From Pseudoips prasinana (taxonomy: Eukaryota; Arthropoda; Insecta; Lepidoptera; Nolidae), in NCBI GenBank assembly GCA_951640165.1, contig OX621252.1, positions 27,115,934 through 27,179,933 of the forward strand: 64,000 nucleotides of DNA, in the 5' to 3' direction. Under the pieces are notes generated by a model. The model saw only the letters and a program-made list of their open reading frames with translations. It ran no database searches and was not told the origin of the DNA. The position numbers and the translations under genes were made by a program. This document shows positions 37,310 to 47,468 of the stretch, piece after piece. Position 1 is the stretch's first letter. Each line of letters opens with the position of its first letter.

Positions 37310-38305
37310 ATGAACTGTACTGAATGTAGTGAGGCTGTTGTCGATGCCGTATTATGCACTTGCTGCCGTGGAACTTTACACTTCGCCTGCGCAGGACTCG
37401 CCGAAACTACCTACCGCCGCATGGCGCAGGAAAAAAAGGCTACATGGCGTTGTGCGCGATGTAGGAGTAATGCTTCCCAAAATACGTCATCCGAAACGCA
37501 AGGAATTGCGGCTGTACTACATGAATTAAAGGATTTCCGTGCTGAGTTTAACTCCATGCAGTCGGATATCAACACCCTCAAGTCTGACATACAAGTTTGC
37601 TCGACTGGCATTCAAAGTCTGAATACAAAATGGGACGAAATACAAACACGTTTCTCCGACATAGAGGACAGACTCATTAAGGTGGAAAAAACATCTGATC
37701 TCTTATGTAAACTCCAGTCAGACCTGAATGTAGCAAACGAAACAATATCTACCCTTAAAAATGAAAACGACGCACGCGACCAGTATTCCAGGATGAATAA
37801 TTTGGAAATATCCGGTTTACCAACTAAAAAAGGGGAAAACTTAATAGTCATACTTCGAAGTATTCACACCGCAGTCGGTTTATCACTTGACGAGCAATCC
37901 ATTGACAGTATACAGCGAGTACGTCGTTTTCCTACTAGCGGCAGTCCCGACACCAAGACCGGCGGCGGCGGCGATAACGAAGATAAAAACGACTACACAC
38001 GTCCTCCAGCAGTCATCGTGAAATTCACACGCCGGTTCTATAAAGATCAACTACTGTCGGCCGTGCGCGCGCGTAGGGGCATAACAACCTGTAACATCGG
38101 GCTGAACGGCCCCGCCGTGAACCTGTTTTTGGGCGACCACCTAACCCCGGCCAGCAAGGTGCTGCTCAAACGTGCCCGTCAACTGAAGGCTGAAAACAAA
38201 ATCGCCTATCTGTGGATTCGAGACTGCAAAATACTTGCACGAAAAACGGAAACGTCTAAAATAATGGTGATCAATCGGAAATTCGATTTTAATAAGTTAA
38301 AGTGA
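37310..38305 (+). CDS. LINE element 3 ORF1: PHD-type zinc finger, coiled coil, FP-like carboxy domain
   Basis: 331 residues from the first ATG (37310); the upstream in-frame extension begins at a non-ATG codon. Residues about 3-55 form a PHD-like Cys/His cluster (CTECSEAVVDAVLCTCC, HFACAGL, WRCARC). About 75-165 is coiled coil (MQSDINTLKSDIQVCSTGIQ, IEDRLIKVEKTSDLL). The carboxy part (NNLEISGLP, SIQRVRRF, VIVKFTRRFYKDQLL, LTPASKVLLKRARQL, AYLWIRDCKILARK) resembles the FP/L1-type RNA-binding region annotated in lepidopteran LINE ORF1s. It is intact. It would coat the RNA, and the PHD might read chromatin at target sites, which is inference. Confidence 0.85.
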   Translation: MNCTECSEAVVDAVLCTCCRGTLHFACAGLAETTYRRMAQEKKATWRCARCRSNASQNTSSETQGIAAVLHELKDFRAEFNSMQSDINTLKSDIQVCSTGIQSLNTKWDEIQTRFSDIEDRLIKVEKTSDLLCKLQSDLNVANETISTLKNENDARDQYSRMNNLEISGLPTKKGENLIVILRSIHTAVGLSLDEQSIDSIQRVRRFPTSGSPDTKTGGGGDNEDKNDYTRPPAVIVKFTRRFYKDQLLSAVRARRGITTCNIGLNGPAVNLFLGDHLTPASKVLLKRARQLKAENKIAYLWIRDCKILARKTETSKIMVINRKFDFNKLK

Positions 38306-38569
38306 CTTTTGCTAATTAACTATGTTTTTTGGACAATTATTAGTTTTCTCCTTAACAATGTTCGTAGTACAATTTGCACTGCTTGATGTGCGGCTACTTT
38401 TACAACATGATTTTGCGTTTATTTATACATCCATAACCATACAAACATATACCTACTTTTATTACTTATTCCCTCATAACATCTACGCTTCTACTTATAG
38501 TCTAGTTCTTTTGCGCTCGTTACGTGTGTTAAATAAATACCTGTATTATATGTGGCTTCCAAATGACTA

Positions 38570-39450
38570 ATAAAACACTTTGTGGTTATTATCAAAATGT
38601 AAGGGGATTGCGTACTAAAACCCATAGTTTTTACTTGAAGGTCGCACAATCTGATTATGATTTTATTTGCATAACAGAAAGTTGGTTGACGCCTCATTTC
38701 TATGGTCGAGAAATATTCAATAATATAGGTACATAGTATTTCGCAGTGATCGGTCAACTGATGTGAGTGGAGCGGAGCGAGGCGGGGGGTGGCGGTGGCA
38801 GTGCGTCGCGAGTAGGTACCAGCCCGTGCACCGGGAGTGGCCCTGTCCCCCACCCGCCTCCTCGGAATGCATCTGGTTATCTTTACCTATTTTGCATCAA
38901 AATAATGTAACAAATAATTGGCTTAATATTTGTAACGTGTATATTCCACACGGACCCTTATATAAGGATACTTTATTAGACTTATTGTTGATAATCCTAA
39001 CGACACGTTTCTTGTAACAGGAGACTTTAATGTAACTAATGCCGAGTGGTTAATCTCTGATTGTTCTAATATGAATCTCAAAAACAATAATTGTAATTCT
39101 GTGCAGTCATTGTCAGAATTTATGGCGTTTTCAGGCCTCGCGCAGTATAATAATAGTTATAATTTAAATAATCGAATTCTAGACCTTATTCTTTGTAGCA
39201 CTACTTGCACCATACTGACTAGCGATTTTCCTTTAACTCCTGAAGATTTACACCACAAGGCCATTCAAATAGAGTTGATTTTATCTTGCACGCGTACACA
39301 CAAGCCAGCGCCCATTTATGTATACTGTTATTATAACGCAAATTTCGAAAAAATAAATAATGAATTATCCTCAATAGACTGGTTTAAATTATTTTGTGGT
39401 CTTAATCTCGATCAATGCGTGTCCAGATTTTATGAAATATTAAATAGTTT
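38570..39450 (+). pseudogene. LINE element 3 ORF2, endonuclease part
   Basis: ATG at 38570 opens MTNKTLCGYYQNVRGLRTKT then DFICITESWLTPHFYG, the AP-endonuclease start. A frameshift near 38730 precedes VFRSDRSTDVSGAERGGG, and another break near 38990 precedes VTGDFNVTNAEW and NNRILDLILCS. It ends at 39450 where the minus-strand LINE is inserted. The GC-rich patch at 38760-38870 is genuine coding sequence of this domain. Confidence 0.8.
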
Positions 39451-39454
39451 TTCA

Positions 39455-39850
39455 AATTCAAATTCAAATAGTTTATTGTGGATCATAGGTTCATAGGATG
39501 TTGTGTTAAATACAGGTGTCTGCTATGTCCCGCCATTGAGGCATACAAAATTCATGACTTAAAGTTCGGTAGGAAATGCAATATTAAAAAGTTATTTATA
39601 AATTTAGATTAAATAACAATAATATTAAATACAATACATCAAATTTGCCATGCAATATATTATGATTAAATTAGCAAAAATAGTAAAATGTTTATGTCAG
39701 ATTAACAAATTATTTATACAATGGATGTCAAATTCAAATTGTGGATTATAGGTTCATAAGATGTTGTGCTAAATACAGGTAAGTCTGCTATGACTCGCCA
39801 TTGAGGCCTACAAAATTCATGTCACAGGTTCGGTAAATATATAGTTAAAT
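39455..39850 (-). repeat. Element 2 3'UTR with duplicated end
   Basis: A block around TGTGGATCATAGGTTCATAG at 39477 recurs as TGTGGATTATAGGTTCATAA at about 39740, each followed by AAATACAGGT, CGCCATTGAGGC-type and TACAAAATTCATG segments. The copies are about 270 bp apart. Confidence 0.7.
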
Positions 39851-39941
39851 TAAAATTACAATACATCCACTTGTCGTATAATATGCATTATGATTAACCT
39901 ACCTAGTACACTAATTAAGTCCAAATTAATAAATTATTCAT

Positions 39942-42807
39942 TTAATGGATTTGGTTCAATGTTTTGTCATCTAGAAATTCTCTTATGGAGTAATAACATT
40001 TATTTACCAATAATTCGACTAGATTTTTTTTGAAGGTATTTATATCGCTCATAGTTCTAAGAAAAGGTGGCAGATGATTAAATATATGTGGGCCCATACA
40101 AAAGATGCTTTGGTGCAAAAGCTTTGTTTTACTGGCTACGGTGCGCAGCTTGTCTTTGTGTCTGGCCCTAGTGCAAAAGTCGAACAAGTTTGGATTCGAT
40201 TTAATGAACATTACAGTTTCACAAATTTATAAACAAGGAAGAGTTAATATTTTTAAATTCATGAAGTGTGGTCTGCACGAGTCCTCTTGGTGTAAATTGC
40301 ACATCGATCTAATACACCGTTTTTGCGCTCTAAAAGCACGCTCTTTTTCTACAGAGTTGCCCCAGAATATGATGCCGTAGCGTATAATTGAAGCGACATA
40401 ACCATGATAGGCAGTTAGTAGTGTAGACTGACTGACAGTGTTCCTTAGTCTGTAAAGAGCATAAGAGCTCTGACTAAGCCTTTTGCAGACATGTTCAATA
40501 TGTGACTTCCAATTTACTTTGCAGTCAATATAGAGGCCCAGAAATTTGGTTACATCAATTTCTTCTATACTGGTTTGAGAGTAAGATATATTTAGTTTGG
40601 CATCTGGTTGTACTCGCTGTTTAAAATTCATGATTTTTGATTTTTCTAGGTTTATTTTTAGGTCATTTTTATCAAGCCATTTTATTATTGTTGTTAGGGT
40701 GTTATTTATGTCAAGTTTTAGATCAGTTGTGTCATTTCCGGTAAATAATATAGTACTATCGTCAGCAAATAAGGTCATATGGTGCATTGTAAGTGTTGAC
40801 ATGTCATTTATATAAATTAGAAAAAGTGGTGGGCCTAGGATGCTGCCCTGAGGGACACCGGATAGGATATTTCTAACCTCAGAGACAGTGGTTTCTTCAG
40901 TTCTGGTAGTTAGGGAGACTCTTTTTAATTCTACCATCTGTTTTCTGTCACTTAGATACGATTCAATTAGTTTGTATACGTTACCTCTTACGCCAAATGC
41001 ATACAATTTATTCAAGAGTATTTTATGGCTGACTCGGTCGAATGCTTTTGACATGTCCATGTACAGAGCTATGGCTGGTGACCTAGTGTCCATATTTAAA
41101 AGGACTTTGTGCAGAAAGTTATAGATTGCTGTATTAACGGATTTATTCTTCCTAAAACCATATTGGCATGGGGTAAATATGTTGTTACTTTCAAGAAATG
41201 GGTAGAGGCAGTTATATATGCTCTTTTCAAGTATTTTAGAGAAAATGGTTATTAAAGCAATTGGCCTGTAGTTACTGATAGAAAATTTGTCATCTTTTTT
41301 ATGAACTGGTTTTACCACTGTCAGTTTCAATTTCTCCGGAAACGTACCGTGTTCTATGCACAAGTTAATAATGTGACTTAAAGGAGCAGCAATTAAAGTT
41401 GCTACATCCTTAACGATCTTTGTAGTAATACCGTCATAACCTGCGCTATTCGTATTCCGTAGAGAAGTTATAATTTTAAGAATATCTGGAGGAATTGTTG
41501 GGGGCATGAATATTGATTTAGTGTTAAATGTCAAGTTAGAAGAATATGATGGTGCTGAGTCAGAGAGAATATTATTATTGCTATTTTTAACAATGTCAGC
41601 AAAATAGTCATTAAAGGTATTGGCCATAGTCTTAGGATCAGTAAGTACTTCGTCATTGATTATTAGTTTCTCAATGCCGTCCTTAGGATAGTTGTATTTA
41701 GTCTCATTAATTACTTTCCACGTTGCTTTGGATTTATTAAAAGCCGTATTTATAAAGTCATTGTTCTGAGACTTTTTTGTTAGCGAGATTATAGTTTTGT
41801 ATTTTTTTGAGTAAGCTTTAAACTTCATTTTATTGTCTTTGTTTGAGTTTTTTCTATACTTCCAGAGAAGTTCGCGTTTACGTTTACTACACATTTTTAT
41901 TCCTTTTGACAACCATTTAGGTCTCGAAATATTATTAATACGAATTTTCTTTATAGGAAAACATAAGTCATAGATCAAGCTGAATATATCATGAAATGAA
42001 TTGTAGGCACTGTTAGGGTCTGTAGACTCATAAACACTATGATACGAGATTTGCCTTAAATATTTAACCTATAATCTATTTTCTTTAGTGAAACTACGTT
42101 TATATACATACCAATATTCAATTGGACTACATTTTTTTACCGGACACTTCATTATTTGTGCTGTGTGGTCGGAGAGCGCAAAATCTCTGATTTCACCTTT
42201 GCAGCCCCTAATGTTATGAGCTATGTTATCAATACAAGTATTCCTGGCGCTTCGTGTTACTTGATTAAACTGAAGGGTTACATTAAAGCTTAACAGTAGC
42301 TCAACAAATTCACTAGATGTCTTTGAGTTGTTCATAATATCTATGTTGAAGTCTCCACAAATAATTATTTTTTTACTTTTACATAGTTTAACCAATATTT
42401 TACTTAAAATTAAAAAGAAAGAATTTGTTGATCCAATTGTTTTGTTCGGCGGTCGGTAAATACATAAAATATATATTTTGTGGTCTATTAATTCAATAGC
42501 AGAGCATTCAATAATATTTACAATAGACATTTTGTTGATATCATCGAGAGTTTTAAATCGCAGTCCATTCTTAATTAAAATACATGAGCCTCCATGTCTA
42601 CCACCCCTCATGAAATATGATCCCAAAAGAAAGTTCGATATCCGTAAGTAATCCTCGTCACCCTTCCTCATGTTATGTTCCGTAATGCACAATATATCAA
42701 CCTACATACCTTCTGTCGCTAATTCGTCTAAGCACACTGATAGCATATCCGATTTATTAATCAAACCATTAATGTTTTGATGCAAGATAGTTAAACAATT
42801 ATTTACG
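39942..42807 (-). pseudogene. LINE element 2 ORF2: endonuclease and reverse transcriptase with three stops
   Basis: One reading frame throughout, entered from ORF1 by a +1 step. The endonuclease shows LTILHQNINGLINKSD, ILCITEHNM, GGSCILIKN, CGDFNIDIM and an intact FALSDHTAQI. The RT shows [67 protein letters not shown] and KFLGLYIDC, then a carboxy tail to 39942. Stops at 42702, 42069 and 40227 (the last replaces a Tyr codon of the family) are the only breaks. There is no ATG before the endonuclease core. Confidence 0.88.
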
Positions 42808-44082
42808 AAAAAAATCACAGCCTAAATCTTTGTTTGTTTGTCTTACAGAGTTTGAGTTACTTATTTCATATGATACAGAGTTGTCATTTAGTGTTTTGGA
42901 GGCATTGTATTGTATTATACTTTCAATTTGTGCTTCAATGTCCCTGAAAATTGTATACATGCCTAAGTCATTGATAGAACCCGTTGTTTTTGAAAACATT
43001 GAGTGGTCATACGTTAAGCGCTTGTTTGAGTCAAGAGTATAGCAATGTTCGTGAGTCATGACATCCAGATACAGGAGGTTGTTGAAATTTTCGATCCTCC
43101 AATTAAACATATTAGCATAACTTTTGCACTTAAACGTAGGGACGCATAAAATAACATTTGTGTGTTGCACTTTTTTCAGTGATTCTCTTATCGCTAATAT
43201 CATGTTGATGGAGTCATTTGTTGAGTTGAAGTCTGCCTCGCCGATTAAAACTATACAGAAGTCTTCCATTGTAAAGTTTTGTAATTTAAGTTCAATTCCA
43301 TTCATAATTTCTTTAATTCCGCAATTTGTCTTTAAGTAATGACATATTTGCGTGTTAGGGCCTAAGGTGTTGTCAGCAATTGTAAGGATTCTGTTAGTGT
43401 TATTCGCACTCAATATGCAGATTTTCCGAGATAAGGCCTTTTTTTCGGTCAGTATATTATTGTTGTTAGATGTGGAGGAGCTCGCCAGTTTTGATACATT
43501 CAGTAGATCACTTTTTCGTTCCTGAGCGGGTTCTTTCAATCTAGTTTCTGGTTCTGGTTTCTGAGGAACTGTTTGCGTCTCCTTATTCTGAAAGATGGCA
43601 GAGTTCTCAGGGAAGATATTTGATGTTTGTGTCTCCCTATTCTTGAGAAAGGGAGAGGCCCCATGGTAGTTATCTTGTGTTTTACATATTATTCCGGTAC
43701 TGGTTGTGCATCCTGGGGTGGATATTTGCGGCAAAGTTTTATTCTTGCGTTTGGGCGTTATGTTGTTTTTGTCAGGCGTTGCACACAGTTTTTTGTATAC
43801 GTTCTTTGTCTTTATCATATTTTGTAGATCGGACTTCAAACGAAGATTTTCATTATTTAGATTTTCAATCTCTTGGTGCGCGCTCATTAATTGGAGAGTT
43901 AGACTTTTATTTTGTTCAGTCAGCTCATTTAAAATTTCACTGTTATCATGCAGGCTGTCTTGTAGACTCATCACAGTGGTGTCAAGTATGGTGTTATCAA
44001 TGGTCATATTTGTTAAATCAGTTAATGAGCTGGTTCTGATAGGTTTAGGACGATACGTAATGTTGCTGTTGCTAGAATCCAT
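42799..44082 (-). CDS. LINE element 2 ORF1: coiled coil and degenerate SGNH-like domain
   Basis: 427 residues from ATG 44082, fully open. An early coiled-coil (LQLMSAHQEIENLNNENLRL) is followed by a Lys/Pro/Thr-rich linker and an SGNH-like carboxy half (KICILSANNTNRIL, FCIVLIGEADF, NVILCVPTFKCKS, YDHSMFSKTTG). As in element 1, the Ser nucleophile position reads Asn and the GxND block reads GEAD. The last codons are GAT TTT TTT CGT AAA TAA, the same shift-prone end as element 1. It is homologous to 15544-17007 along its whole length but well diverged. Confidence 0.85.
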   Translation of the reverse strand: MDSSNSNITYRPKPIRTSSLTDLTNMTIDNTILDTTVMSLQDSLHDNSEILNELTEQNKSLTLQLMSAHQEIENLNNENLRLKSDLQNMIKTKNVYKKLCATPDKNNITPKRKNKTLPQISTPGCTTSTGIICKTQDNYHGASPFLKNRETQTSNIFPENSAIFQNKETQTVPQKPEPETRLKEPAQERKSDLLNVSKLASSSTSNNNNILTEKKALSRKICILSANNTNRILTIADNTLGPNTQICHYLKTNCGIKEIMNGIELKLQNFTMEDFCIVLIGEADFNSTNDSINMILAIRESLKKVQHTNVILCVPTFKCKSYANMFNWRIENFNNLLYLDVMTHEHCYTLDSNKRLTYDHSMFSKTTGSINDLGMYTIFRDIEAQIESIIQYNASKTLNDNSVSYEISNSNSVRQTNKDLGCDFFRK

Positions 44083-44303
44083 ATTATCACAGTGCCCTCT
44101 AGCGGTCTAATAATTTCTGGCAGTTTCTATATTAATTTAGGTGTGTGCTGCGTATTTCGCTGCATGCGTAGTTTCAATGCATTTTATATTCATATTTTAT
44201 TTCAATGCATGCATAATTTCAAGGGATTCTGCATACCTTTTTATGGTGGTAGGTACTTGTCCCAAAGTATTCTTCAGTACACCCAGCGACATCTATGAGA
44301 AGT

Positions 44304-44719
44304 TTTAGGCAAACTTCAGTCTGTTGAATTGAGTTGCGTTGTACGTAGCAAAAAGTATCGGCGGGGGCCGTTAGATGGTAGCAGATAGCAGTTTTCCTAG
44401 GTCCCGTTAGATGGCAGCAGTCGACGTTATTCCTAGATCGCGATAGATGGCGCTGATCGTATCCGCGTGGTACTTGCTATGCTGTTTCTAATGCGTTAAC
44501 AATAGATGGCGTTTAGGCAAACTTCAGTCTGTTGAATTGAGTTGCGTTGTACGTAGCAAAAAGTATCGGCGGGGGCCGTTAGATGGTAGCAGACAGCAGT
44601 TTTCCTAGGTCCCGTTAGATGGCAGCAGTCGACGTTATTCCTAGATCGCGATAGATGGCGCTGATCGTATCCGCGTGGTACTTGCTATGCTGTTTCTAAT
44701 GCGTTAACAATAGATGGCG
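44304..44719 (-). promoter_or_regulatory. Element 2 5'UTR: two 208-bp monomers with repeated GCCATCTA
   Basis: 44304-44511 and 44512-44719 are near-identical. On the coding strand each has three exact GCCATCTA motifs plus one CCATCTA variant (GCCATCTATTGTT, GCCATCTATCGCG, GCCATCTAACGGG and CCATCTAACGG). They lie upstream of ORF1, where LINE promoters sit. Tandem 5' monomers as promoter units are known from mouse L1. Confidence 0.7.
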
Positions 44720-45104
44720 TTTGTGTTGTGATGTTTTTGAATTTATCGTTGAGTAATTATTTTGCACTTTTGAGGTTATAGATTTTAGCAACTTTTTGTA
44801 TATTCACGTAGCCGTAGTTTGTCCAATAGCTGACTTTGTTATTCGCTCACAACAGTAGTATTCTTCACTAGAAAACTTTTATGTCACTGTTTTTAATGTG
44901 ATTTACCAGTCACTTTCGATGGGTCCTATTTTTCACTGTTTACACCGTTTTTATGATTATGCACTGAGTTCTTCATATTATTCCGTTGTATTTATGCACT
45001 GTTTAAATTATTAATCACTTTTTGCTCCTTTTTAACCACTTAATTATTTATAAAGTTAATTTAAATACGAGTACGATGTCAACCGTGGCACTGTGTTGCC
45101 AAAG
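44720..45104 (-). other. Outer part of the element 2 5'UTR
   Basis: AT-rich, no ORF. The 5' end is set by the point where the element 3 reading frame resumes (GACTGTTTACTCAACAAATA at 45109). Confidence 0.5.
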
Positions 45105-45109
45105 ACTGT

Positions 45110-47150
45110 TTACTCAACAAATATGTACCGCAGCGTCCACAATCGTCTAGTTCCCGGCCACCCTGGTACACAAAACCTCTCAGAAGGTTGATTAATGAAA
45201 AGAAAAAGTTTCATAAACTATGGAAGACTTACGGAAATCCTTTAGATCGTGACAGTTTTAGATTATTAAGAAAAAGGGTATCAAAATTAGAACCCGAGTG
45301 TTATAAAAATTATATGAATAATTGCGAAATAAAAATTAGTACTCACCCCAAATTTTTCTGGTCTTATTTTAAATCAGTTTTTGCGAAAAGTGGTCTTCCA
45401 CACGTTATGAAATATAAAGGTTTGTCTACTTCAAACGGAGCAGAAATATGTGATATTTTTAACGATCACTTTAAGTCTGTTTTTGAACAACCTAGCTCTG
45501 CTACCGTTGATTTGTGTAGCCTTCCGCCCGTTAATGACCCGTTATTTGACATGGACACAGATTTCATAACTAAAAAACTCGTACAAAAATACCTTAAATC
45601 TGTAAACATAAATAAAGGCGCTGGGCCGGATGGTATTCATCCCATTATAATTAGTAGATGCGCATCTGCTTTATCCATACCAATAACTTTACTATTTAAG
45701 AAGTCAATTTTAGAAGGATGTGTACCGCTAGTGTGGAAACGCGCATTGATAACTCCAGTGCCAAAGGGAGTGATCAGCCAAGATGTTGAAAAATATCGCC
45801 CAATATCAAAATTATGTCAATTCGGAAAAATCCTAGAAAAAATTGTGACAGACCAATTGTCTGAAGTTGTTTGTCGATACATAATACCAAATCAACATGG
45901 GTTCTACAGAGGACGAAGTGTCGATACCAACCTTCTCTGTTATACTGAAATTATTCTTGATGCTATGCAAAATAACTATCAATCTCATTACATCTCACCC
46001 ACTTAACATAAAAGACATAAAATAAAAGTGTGAACATTCTCACTCAACAGGTGATATAACATCGGTATACTTATGTATAAGAATTATATATATATATTTT
46101 TAAATACATAATTAAAAGTACTACGACTTATCCATGTTTTAATGGGAGAATTTGGACTTCCGCTGGATTAAATCTTATGTGGAAAACCGTTCCCAAGCTG
46201 TAGCGCTTGCGGGTCTCGCTATAAACCCATCACATCAGGTGTCCCGCAGGGCTCACACTTGGGACCTTTGCTCTTTATTTTATATGTCAATGATGTTACT
46301 GAAAATATTAAAGAATCTAATGTACTTCTGCATGCCGATGACACAAAAATTTTTAGAATTATAAAAAATCCAGAAGACTGTAGTATTTTACAAAATGATT
46401 TAATTACATTCGAAAACTTCTGTTGCTCAAATAATCTATTTTTAAATCCCGATAAATGTTTTGTTATTAGTTTTAGTAGAAAAAGAGAATCAATCAATTT
46501 TAATTATAGACTTTGCCAAAAAGAACTTATTCGCGTTACACAAATTCGTTATTTAGGTATAATATTGGATTCAAAACTCACATTTTTACCTCATTTAGTT
46601 AACATGTTTAATAAAGCCTACAAACAATTGGGTTTCATCCTACGTGTAGGGAAGCATTTTAAGAAATCATTGACTATATGTCAATAGCTATGTGCGAAGT
46701 CACCTGGAATTTGCTTGCTCGGTTTGGAATCCACATTACCATATCCACATAGACAGGGTAGAGAGAGTGCAAAAGAAATTTATAAAATCACTTGAATACC
46801 GTACAGGCCATGTTTATGTTGACTATCTCAGTTCCATGAAAAGACATAACATCGCATCTCTAAGTTGTCGTCGTAAAGTTTGTGACGCAACTATTATTCA
46901 TAAATTACTCAATAATCATATTGATGCCCCCGCATTACTACACTCACTTTCCTTTAGGGTCCCTCGGCAGCGCGAGAGGACTTGTAGAAGTAAACCTTTG
47001 TTCAGCGTATCTCGTAGCAGAACATGTTATGCTAAGAATAGTTTCACAAGACGAGCATGCAGTTTGTACAATGACAAATTAGTTGATATTGACTTATTTA
47101 GTGAAACATTGAGTAGTTTTAAAAAGCATTCGTATAATTTTCTTAGTTAG
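45110..47150 (+). pseudogene. LINE element 3 ORF2, reverse transcriptase part
   Basis: Continues the endonuclease part after the inserted LINE: PPWYTKPLRRLINEKKKFHK, INKGAGPDGIHPIIIS, EKYRPISKLCQFGKILEKI, HGFYRGRSVDTNLLC (to about 46000). Then 46005-46140 is AT-rich sequence without RT homology where motif A (the DFSKAFD block) should be. RT resumes at 46147 with WIKSYVENRSQAVAL, the SHLGPLLFILYVNDV block and LHADDTKIFR. After a further frameshift near 46690 the carboxy region 46692-47150 ends in TAG. It cannot make an active RT. Confidence 0.85.
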
Positions 47151-47207
47151 CTATACTAGTTAGAGTCGAGAGGTACTACCTATTCATAATATTATTTATT
47201 AGTAGGT

Positions 47208-47468
47208 AGTCAAATTCGTGGGTGGTTCTATTAGCTTTTTAAAAACTAAATATTTCAAAGTTATATGAAGAAATAAAAGAATACGTCCGAACAGAGTGAG
47301 ATGCTCGTTTAATATTAAATTCACATTCAAATCGTTTCCCACAAATTAACTTGTAACTTATGTGCTAACATACATAATACGTGGAACTGTACCACCCGCG
47401 ATGCCACCTGGCTTGCGCAACTCTAAGCAGGCACAGTAACCATCCTGTGTGGTACGGGGTACATAACT
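47208..47468 (-). repeat. Gypsy 3' LTR
   Basis: 261 bp, near-identical to 54618-54877: one extra A near 47322, GGTGG in place of GATGC near the outer end, and a few other changes. It ends at 47468 on ATAACT. Being leftmost on a minus-strand element, it is the downstream LTR. Confidence 0.9.

Larger units (their letters stand above)
39455..45104 (-). mobile_element. CR1-like LINE (element 2), full length with three nonsense codons
   Basis: Full-length minus-strand relative of element 1. It has a 5'UTR with two 208-bp monomers (44304-44719), ORF1 44082-42799, ORF2 from the +1 shift site at 42805 to 39942, and a 3'UTR with repeated ends. Its tail reads TTTGAATTTGAATTTGAA on the minus strand. 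It broke the ORF2 of element 3; CAAA at about 39451 and 45104-45110 may be the target duplication. Only in-frame stops disable ORF2: TAG 42702-42704, TAG 42069-42071, TAA 40227-40229. Confidence 0.85.

Noticed and set aside
38735..38870. GC-rich block in the AT-rich LINE, first taken for a foreign insertion
   Set aside because: In the right frame it reads VFRSDRSTDVSGAERGGG and continues the endonuclease domain.
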